Shown here in pieces: positions 31,358 through 37,514 of a DNA stretch of 37,514 nt. The notes below the pieces were generated by a model that did not search any database, was not told where the DNA came from, and saw only the letters and a list, made by a program, of their open reading frames with translations. Where the stretch lies: positions 1-37,514 of the forward strand of contig JAJPIV010000098.1 in the NCBI GenBank assembly GCA_021324595.1. Direction: 5' to 3'. Every line of letters starts with the position of its first letter. Position 1 is the first letter of the stretch. The translations under genes and the position numbers were made by a program. This stretch comes from Actinomycetota bacterium. Its GTDB lineage: Bacteria; Actinomycetota; Actinomycetes; Streptosporangiales; Streptosporangiaceae.

Positions 31358-32182
31358 ATGCTCACGCACCAGCAGATCCTGCACTTCAGCACGTTCGGGT
31401 ACCTGACACTGCGCGGGCTGTTCAGCCCGCCGGAGATCACGGTCCTTCGCGATGAGGTCACCAGCGCGCTCACCGATGCGTTCGGACGGCTCGGCACCGA
31501 GCCCGATGACACCGGCGGCATCAGCGGGGATTACCTTCCGCTGTCGGTGGACCGGGCGCCGTTCAGCCAGTCGCTGATCGCCGACGACGAGCGGACCCTC
31601 CTCGCCGCGGCCGAGCTGCTCGGCGGCCCGGTCGTGCCATCGGCAGGAATCGCCACCTGCTTCACCGGCGACTCCACCTGGCATACCCGGCTCGGCCCGG
31701 CCATCCCCGGCCTGAGCGTCTGGGTAGACCTCGAGCCCCGAGCCGCCGACACCGGCGCGCTGCGGCTGATCCCGGGCTCGCACCTGCCCGGGTACGAGCG
31801 GCAGCTGCGGGCCTACTGCCGCGCCGAGCCCGGTATCTCAGGCTTCGCCCAGCCTGAGTGGCCGGACTGGCCGCACGTGATCGTCGAGACCCAGCCGGGT
31901 GACGTCGTCATCTTCCACGCCCACCTGTTCAACTGCGCGCGGGGCGGCACGCCGCGGCTGACCTGGACGATCGACTACCTGCTCTGGCCCGGGCTCGGCG
32001 ACGCCGACATGATGCGGCTCGTCCGGGACATGACACTCGGTGCTGTCGAGTTCGACCACGAGGATTACGACCGGGACCGCTGGCCGGTCTGGCGGGAGTG
32101 GGCTGCCGGCGCTGACAGCAGCCCGTCCCGGGCGCTCGCGGTGGAGCGTCTCCGGCTGCTCGGCGTCCTCACCGGCGATTGA
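31358..32182 (+). CDS. PhyH-fold dioxygenase-like protein with altered iron site
   Basis: This 274-residue protein has the phytanoyl-CoA dioxygenase fold: FSTFGYLTLRGLFSPPEI at the start, TGALRLIPGSHLPGYE in the middle and GDVVIFHAHLF near residue 182. Members use Fe(II) and 2-oxoglutarate, bound by His-x-Asp and a distal His. Here the first His is present (His109), but the x-Asp position reads Thr110-Arg111. The position of the distal His, aligned through GDVVIF, reads Asn192. His187 and His189 lie nearby and might replace it. Arg200 could still bind 2-oxoglutarate. The protein may be a non-iron enzyme or an inactive relative. ATG 31358 has AAGGGAG upstream. The gene stands alone and ends in a strong terminator. 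Confidence 0.8.
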   Translation: MLTHQQILHFSTFGYLTLRGLFSPPEITVLRDEVTSALTDAFGRLGTEPDDTGGISGDYLPLSVDRAPFSQSLIADDERTLLAAAELLGGPVVPSAGIATCFTGDSTWHTRLGPAIPGLSVWVDLEPRAADTGALRLIPGSHLPGYERQLRAYCRAEPGISGFAQPEWPDWPHVIVETQPGDVVIFHAHLFNCARGGTPRLTWTIDYLLWPGLGDADMMRLVRDMTLGAVEFDHEDYDRDRWPVWREWAAGADSSPSRALAVERLRLLGVLTGD

Positions 32183-32189
32183 CCGCGAA

Positions 32190-32237
32190 GCCCGGGCCGC
32201 CACGACACCAGACAGACGTTGTCGTGGCGGCCCGGGC
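32190..32237 (+). terminator. Terminator after the PhyH-like gene
   Basis: An 18-bp perfect stem (GCCCGGGCCGCCACGACA at 32190-32207 with its complement at 32220-32237) encloses a 12-nt loop. It begins 8 nt after the stop. There is no T-run, as usual in this kind of genome. Confidence 0.8.
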
Positions 32238-32601
32238 CGCCGCCCGCCGCGCCGGGCAGTTTCCCGGTGCACGCGGGGCCGGTCACCGGGCGGCTGCAGA
32301 CTCCGGCGGGCACGACTTCCGGGCCGGTCCCCGGGCACGGATTCGCGGTACTACCGGGTCTGGCGCCGGGAGGGTGCCACCGGGTCCGCGGGAAGGACTG
32401 AGTCCACCTCCGGGACTGATCTTTGTGCTGTGGCCTCTTCCTCGGCCTGAGCAGCGGACCGCGGGCCGACGAGGGAGACGCCATGTCTGAGGCGCGTTAT
32501 GTGGGTTGATCACAGCGTGTCGTCTTGATCATGAGGAGGCCTCTGCGAGAGGCAAAGCGGGAGGAATGGTCAAGAGTCGTGGACGGCGTGTCCTGAATTG
32601 A
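32238..32601. other. Non-coding stretch up to the IS256 relic
   Basis: No convincing gene lies in these 360 bp. From about 32500 the base composition drops, and GTTGATCACAGCGTGTC at 32505-32521 resembles TTGATCACGCGGCGACC at 32598-32614, sharing TTGATCAC. These may belong to the outer end of the insertion sequence, but I could not fix a terminal inverted repeat or a target duplication. Confidence 0.4.
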
Positions 32602-33555
32602 TCACGCGGCGACCTTGAACTCGGCCTCATCTGGCCGCTCGGTGAGCACTCCCTTCTCGAACTTGGCACCGGCCCGGACCAGGGCGGCCAGGTGCGGGCC
32701 GTTGACGTAGCGCCAGCGGTCGCTGGCGGCCTCGATGAGCTTGAACACCATCGCCAGGCCGGCCGCCCGGTAGCCCGGTCCCTTGGTGACCCGGGTCCGG
32801 AGCCTGACCGTGGAAAATGTGGACTCGATCGGGTTGGACGTCTTTAGATGCACCCAGTGCTCGGCCGGGAAGTCATAGAACGCGAGCAGCTCCTCCTGGT
32901 CGCCGGTGATCTTCGCGACGGCCCTGGGGTACTTGGCGCTGTAGGCGGCGGCGAAGTCGGTGATGGCCCTCTCGGCGCGCTCGCGGTCTTCGGCGTCGCG
33001 GATCTGCGCGAGGGCCTTGCGGGCGGCGGGCTGGGCGACTTGGGCAGGCAGTCGAAGACATTGACCAGCTTGTGCACCCAGCAGCGGCCGTGCCGGGTCC
33101 CGGGGAACACCTCGCGCAGCGCGGCCCAGAACCCCAGCGCCCCATCGCCGACCGCCAGCACCGGGGCGCGCATGCCGCGGCGGCGGGCATCGCGCAGCAG
33201 CCCGGCCCAGGACTCGGTCGGCTCGCGGTGCCCGCCGGCGAGCGCGACCAGCTCCTTCTTCCCATCGGCGCGGACCCCGATGACCACCAGAGTGCACACC
33301 CTGTCCTGATCAAGCCGCACTCCGAAGTGCAGCCCATCGGCCCAGCAGTAGACGTAGTCCGCGCCGGACAGGTCCCGATCACACCAGCGGCGGTACTCCT
33401 CTTGCCACGCCTCGGTCAGCCGGGTGATCGCCGACGCCGACAGCCCGGCGCCCGACCCGAGGAACTGCTCCAGCGCCGGCACGAAGTCCCTGGACGACAG
33501 CCCGTGCAAGTACAACAGCGGCAGCACCTCGGTGATCTTCGGGCTCTTCCGGCAC
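32602..33555 (-). mobile_element. IS256-family transposase, truncated and frameshifted
   Basis: The minus strand encodes the central and C-terminal parts of an IS256 (Mutator-type) transposase. The first frame covers KSPKITEVLPLLYLHGLSSRDF, YCWADGLHFGVRL with a catalytic Asp, VLAVGDGALGFW with the second, and CWVHKLVNVFDCLPKS. The second frame goes on with QPAARKALAQIRDAEDRE, then HLKTSNPIESTFSTVRLRTRV with the glutamate, and ends in AAGLAMVFKLIE and AALVRAGAKFEKG. The switch at about 33036 needs one missing base. The first third of the protein (about 120 residues) is absent; the homology stops near 33555, where plus-strand MarR-type coding begins, and an in-frame TGA lies just upstream. The element cannot move by itself. 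Confidence 0.85.
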
Positions 33556-33787
33556 CACGGCGGCGACCGCCCGCCGCCGGGCGCTCATCGCCGGGATCCT
33601 GGCCAGGCTCCCGGCCGGGCTGCAGCAGGACGTGGCGCGGGCGCTGCTGTCGTTCGCGGCGGCGGCTGGCGAGATCCCGGATAGCCAGTGGCCGGTCGGC
33701 GACCTTCCCGGCACGGACCTGGCCGGGCCGGGCCTGGCTGGCGAACCCGAGTCGGCGCGGGCCGGCGCGCAGGCGGCGGGCTGGTGA
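33551..33787 (+). pseudogene. MarR-family regulator, C-terminal fragment cut by the IS256 relic
   Basis: The frame reads GTTAATARRRALIAGILARLP, then AGLQQDVARALLSFAAAAGE, the last helices of a MarR-type regulator, and continues with a Gly/Ala-rich tail to TGA 33785-33787. The DNA-binding part is missing; immediately upstream lies the transposase on the other strand. The stop overlaps the ClC start by 4 nt (GTGA at 33784-33787), so before the insertion the regulator and the transporter were translationally coupled. Confidence 0.65.
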
Positions 33788-35880
33788 CCGGCAGGCTGGT
33801 GAGCCGCCGGTGGCGGGGCCGGGCCGGCGGCTGGCTGCGCGGGTCGCGCGGTGGCCTGGTCGTGCTGGCGCTGCTGACCGGCGCCGGGGCCGGGCTGGGC
33901 GCGGTGGCGTTCCGGTACCTGATCTACTTCTGCACCTGGCTGGCGACCGGGCCCGGCCAGTTCGGGCAGCAAGGCTACGTGGCCAGCGCGCACCTGCCGT
34001 GGCTGGGCCTGGGGTTCTTCGTGCTGATCCCGGCCATCGGGGGGCTGATGTACGGGCCGCTGATCTACCGGTACGCCTGGGAGGCGCGCGGGCACGGGGT
34101 GCCCGAGGTGATGATCGCGGTCGCCGATAACGGCGGCCGGATCCGCCCGCAGGTCAGCGTCGTCAAGGCGGTCGCCTCCGCGCTGTGCATCGGCACCGGC
34201 GGGTCGGTCGGCCGGGAGGGCCCGATCGTGCAGATCGGCTCCGCGCTGGCCTCCAGCCTGGGCCAGTGGGTCCGGATGCCGGAGAGCCGGCTGCGGATCC
34301 TGGTCGCCTGCGGCGCGGGCGGCGGGATCGCCGCCACGTTCAACGCCCCGGTGACCGGCGTATTCTTCGGCGTCGAGCTGATCTTGCTGATCTTGCGGGA
34401 GTTCTCCATCGAGGCGCTGTTCACCGTGATGCTGTCGGCCATGGTGGCCGACGTGATCGGCGAGGCGTTCCTCGGCGCCGGGCGGTTCCTGACCGGCTTC
34501 CCGTCCGGCGTCGAACTGCACCACCCCCGCAACTACCTGCTGGTCGCGGCGCTTGCGGTGATTGCGGCGCTGATCGGCACTGGGTTCAAGACAGTGCTGT
34601 ACAAGACCGAGGACCTGTGCGACCGGGCATGGAAGAGTCGGCCGGAATGGGCCCGGCCGGCCGTCGGCGGGATCGCGCTCGGCCTGTTGCTGCTCGCGGT
34701 GCCGCAGATGTACGGCGTCGGCTACCCCGTCTTGTACAAGGCCGTCGCCGGCGGCTACGCGCTGTGGTTCCTGATCGTGCTGGCCGCCGGGAGGATGATC
34801 GCGGCCAGCCTGACCATCGGGACCGGCGGGTCCGGCGGGGTGTTCGCCCCCTCACTGTTCGTCGGAGCCACCTCAGGGATGGCGCTCGGCGAGATCGCCG
34901 ACCGGCTCCTCGGCCCGGCGGCAGGCCAGCCCGCCCTCTACGCGGCCGTGGCCATGGGCGCCGTGATCGCGTCCGCGGCCCGGGCCCCGCTGACCTAGCT
35001 GGCCAGCGTGGTCGAGATGACCGGCGACTACGCGCTAACCCTGCCGGTGATGCTCGCGGTCGCGGTCGCCACCGCCGTCTCCCGCGGTCTGAGTTACGGC
35101 ACCATCTACACCACCAAGCTGCTGCGCCGCGGCACCGACATCGACCGGCCCGCCCCGGCGCACGCGCTGCAGAACCTGACCGTCGCCGACGCCATGCACC
35201 GCTTCCCGGTCCCGCTGGCCGTGCCGCCGGCAGCCGGTGGCCAGGCCGCGCAGCCAGCCGCCGACGGCCACGCCGCCCGCCCCGCCCGCTGGGCGGACCT
35301 GGCCGGGCCCGTCACCTACCAGCGCGCCTCGCAGGCGCTGTTCGCCGGCGAGTCCCTCGCCGCGGCGTTGCGCCAGCTACTGGTCTACGGCCGCGACGGG
35401 CTGCCGGTGCTGTCCGCCGACGGCCGACAGGTACAGGGCTGGGTCACCAACAACCGGGTGCTGCAGGCGGTCGCCCGGCAGGTCAGCGCATCCCAGGCGG
35501 ACGCCGGCCGCGCCCAGCTCTCCGCCGACTGGGCCTGCCCCGACCCGGAAGCCGCGCTGCGCCGGCCGTCCACCCCGCTGCCTGGCTACCAGATGCTCGA
35601 GATCACCCTCCAGGACGGCTCCCCCGCCACCGGGACCACCCTGCGCCGGGTCGCCTGGCCGCCCGGCGCCACCCCTGCCGCGGTCCTGCGCGCCCGCAAG
35701 ATCCGCGACCCCGACCCGGATCTCACCCTCGCACCAGGCGACCGCATCATCCTGCTCGCCGCGACGCCCAGCCGCCCGGAGGCCAGCCACCCGGAGGGTC
35801 GCGCTCCGGGCAACGGCGGCGCGCTCGCTACCGGTGACGGCACCCGCACGACCACGGCCCGGCCGGAGGCACCCAGATGA
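33784..35880 (+). pseudogene. ClC-family chloride channel/transporter with CBS and TrkA-C parts, interrupted by an in-frame amber codon
   Basis: The gene begins at GTG 33784 and encodes a ClC protein with the gating motif GREGP (Glu145), GHGVPEV, FNAPVTGVFFGVEL and GTGGSGGVFAPSLFVG. At codon 405 (34996-34998) a TAG interrupts APLT-stop-LASVVEMTGDYAL, where relatives read APLTAxxxVFEMTGDY. The frame continues without another stop to 35878. The second part finishes the membrane domain (LPVMLAVAVATAVSR). Then come two CBS-like segments, the second with YGRDGLPVLSADGRQVQGWVTNNRVL, and a TrkA-C-like end with PGDRIILLA. The glutamate after the conserved VE is replaced by Leu, which may mean a channel. 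The split halves are 404 and about 290 residues. A base-calling error at TAG is the alternative. Confidence 0.75.
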
Positions 35881-36209
35881 GATCATCCACGTTCCGGGCC
35901 CTGATCAGCCTCGGCCCGGCTGCGCACGACAGCCAGGGCCGCGACTATCCCAGCGGTACCCGCGCGGTCATGGTCCGCGCCAGCAGCCCCCGGACCGCGT
36001 ACTGGAAATACTTCGAAGCCCGCATCGAGCGCGACGACGAACCATGCCTGCGCCACGACGACCACGAATTCGTCACCATCACGGTCACCGACGACGACCG
36101 GGCCGCCACCTTCTTCCCGCCCGGCCAGCACTTCACCCTGTGGAACGGCCAAGACATCGGAACCGGCGTGGTCTCCCGGCAGGTCTTCACCAGCGGCAGC
36201 CCATCGTAA
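35877..36209 (+). CDS. Hypothetical protein (110 aa), possible EF-Tu-domain-III-like barrel
   Basis: ATG 35877 overlaps the ClC stop by 4 nt (ATGA), so the gene is translationally coupled to it. The protein reads MRSSTFRALISLGPAAHDSQ, then WKYFEARIERDDEPCLRHDD and EFVTITVTDDDRAATFFPPG. It ends QHFTLWNGQDIGTGVVSRQV. The last part resembles the end of EF-Tu domain III (GxRFAIREGGRTVGAGVV), so a small beta-barrel is likely. I am not sure of this, and the role is unknown. No membrane segment. Its survival in the operon after the amber codon suggests that either the channel still works or the coupling no longer matters. Confidence 0.6.
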   Translation: MRSSTFRALISLGPAAHDSQGRDYPSGTRAVMVRASSPRTAYWKYFEARIERDDEPCLRHDDHEFVTITVTDDDRAATFFPPGQHFTLWNGQDIGTGVVSRQVFTSGSPS

Positions 36210-36364
36210 CCGGCATCCCGCGGCCGGCCGCTGCCGGCCACGGGCATCCGGGCAGCACCGTACCGCGGCGGCCCGCCGCCGTCCGGCGGGCTAACCGAGC
36301 GCCATGCCAGGCGGCGCGGCCCGCTGACCCGGCCAGCTCCCGGCTGCCAGCGCCACCACCGGAT

Positions 36365-36603
36365 CGGGACAGCGCGCGCCCGGCCTGGGTGCGCAGATAC
36401 GACTGCTGGGCTGCAAGCTATGACAGCAGCCAGCTGCAGGCCGTGCTGTACGGGCTGGTGCACGACGCGGTCCTGCGATACGCGCGAGCACGTCCAGCAT
36501 CCGGGCTGGATCCTGGACGTCGGCTGTGGCACCGGTCGGCTGCTGGTAAGGCTCGAGTCCGCCTACCCTCAAGCGCAGCTGACGGTGTCGACGCCGGCCG
36601 CAC
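36365..36603 (+). pseudogene. SAM-dependent methyltransferase, N-terminal remnant with two frameshifts
   Basis: The plus strand encodes AWVRRYDCWAASYDSSQLQA, VLYGLVHDAVLRYAR, then in the next frame REHVQHPGWILDVGCGTGRLL, then back in the first frame GVDAGRT. The DVGCGTG loop binds SAM in class I methyltransferases. An extra base near 36482 and a missing base near 36583 cancel each other, leaving a shifted segment of about 100 bp. At about 36602 the homology stops and the IS1380-type coding begins. A possible start is GTG 36389, but the upstream frame is open, so the true start is uncertain. Confidence 0.7.
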
Positions 36604-37514
36604 GTGGCGGCCTGGGCCGAGACCGGGATTGTCCTGGCCGCGGACCTGGGCGGCGGCACCGGTGACCCGCGGGCGACTGCGCCGGGGCTGCTGCGTCGTG
36701 CGCTGGGCTGCCTGCCCGCGGCGGCGCGGGGCGGGCGGGTGGCGCTGCGCGCCGACGCCGGCTACTTCGCTGGGGCGCTGGCCCGCGCCGCCCACGATGA
36801 GCGCATCGGCTTCGCGATCGGCGCCCGGCGGATCGCGCCGCTGTGGCGGCTGCTGCCGGCACCACCGAGGACGCCTGGCATGAGGCGATCGACATGGGCG
36901 ATGCGCAGGTGGCGGTCGCGGAGTACGGCCCGGACTGGTGGCCGGCGAGCACCCGGCTGCTGGTCCGCCGGGTCCGGTTGGATCCTGCTCAGGTGTCTGC
37001 GGACCCCAGGTCGCGGCGCCGCCGCGCCCTGCACCCCGATCAGCGGGCCCTGCCGATCCCCGAGCTGGCCAGCGCCGGGGCGATCTACGCCTACTCGTAC
37101 ATCCTGACCAACCTGGACGTGACCGCCCCGGGCAAGGCCGCCGCAGTGGAGCACTGGTACCGGCACCGCACCACGGTGGAAGACCTGTTCCGCGACAGCA
37201 AGCTCGGCGCCGCCCTGCGCCACCTGCCCTCCGGATACCCCCGGGTGAACCTGGGCTGGATGTGGGGGGCGCTGCTCGCCGCGACCATCGCCGCCTGGCT
37301 GCACCAGCTCACCGGCACCACCGCCGGCCAGGACATCCTGGCCGGGCACGGCGTGCGCGGCGGCAAGGCCATGATCGCCACCCTGCGGTGGCGGCTGATC
37401 ACCGTCCCCGGCCGGCTGACCCGCCACGCCCGCCACCTGGTACTGCGACCGCCACCCGGCCACAACCTGCTTCCCGAGGTCCTGGCCCGGCTGCGGGACC
37501 TACCCGCACCCGCC
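36604..37514 (+). mobile_element. IS1380-family transposase, 5'-truncated, frameshifted, runs off the window
   Basis: The first frame (36604 to about 36850) reads WAETGIVLAADLGGGTGDPR, LRADAGYFAGALARAAHDE, then IGFAIGARRIAPLWRLL. The coding then jumps back one base into a second frame from 36852: AGTTEDAWHEAIDMGDAQVA, LLVRRVRLDPAQVSADPRSR, AYSYILTNLDV, VEHWYRHRTTVEDLFRDSKL with the catalytic glutamate, and GWMWGALLAATIAAWLHQL. The second frame is open to the end of the window. The first 150 or so residues of a full-length transposase are missing; methyltransferase sequence lies there. The order of motifs is that of IS1380 DDE transposases. A programmed -1 shift is possible in principle, but no slippery sequence is evident. 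Confidence 0.8.

Noticed and set aside
36840-36860. Programmed -1 frameshift in the IS1380 transposase
   Set aside because: No A- or T-rich slippery heptamer is present, the transposase is already 5'-truncated, and such shifting is not typical of IS1380.

Overview
The window is very GC-rich (about three quarters G+C by eye, with almost every third codon position G or C), uses many GTG starts, and has several genes whose start codon lies only 6-8 nt after a -10-like hexamer (leaderless mRNAs). With an Ada-AlkA fusion, a fused TrpE-TrpG, a Ddn-like F420-type protein and IS1380/IS256 relics, this points to a soil-type actinobacterium; I cannot name the genus. A 28-bp site at 6568-6595 matches the actinobacterial XerC/XerD dif pattern closely. 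If it is the chromosomal dif, the chromosome is circular and this window lies at the replication terminus.

Layout. 1-5.7 kb (minus strand): a truncated ATPase-type regulator, an alkylation-repair pair (Ogt and Ada-AlkA) and a two-subunit molybdenum hydroxylase. 5.9-6.9 kb: a 1-Cys peroxiredoxin, the dif-like site and a truncated nitroreductase. 7.0-12.6 kb: a kinase-aminotransferase fusion protein, an acyl-ACP thioesterase-like protein, a Nudix hydrolase, a PaaI-type thioesterase and a divergent proline-iminopeptidase-like hydrolase. 12.7-18.9 kb: a small secreted protein, a 14-TM MFS exporter with an operator-like promoter, an FmdB zinc ribbon, two medium-chain dehydrogenases, a small membrane protein and an amidohydrolase, the last preceded by two overlapping small ORFs with strong ribosome-binding sites. 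19.5-22.7 kb: ccdA behind a perfect 26-bp hairpin with a duplicated Shine-Dalgarno block, a globin-reductase and a secreted protein. 22.7-25.2 kb: trpE(G) with a complete attenuation leader whose peptide has two adjacent Trp codons. 25.2-30.9 kb (minus strand): ornithine-cyclodeaminase-like protein, FtsH, an HtrA-type protease without signal peptide, a Ddn-like protein and a nitronate monooxygenase. 31.4-32.2 kb: a PhyH-fold protein with a substituted iron site, followed by a strong terminator.

From 32.6 kb to the end the character changes. An IS256-family relic cuts a MarR-type gene, the ClC chloride-transport gene behind it carries an in-frame amber codon, a methyltransferase is frameshifted twice and cut short, and an IS1380-family transposase is frameshifted. 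No such lesion appears inside the full-length genes of the first 32 kb, where the only broken gene is the truncated nitroreductase beside the dif-like site. This looks like local decay around insertion sequences.

I see no rRNA, tRNA or CRISPR array. Family names rest on motifs read by eye; no database search was run.
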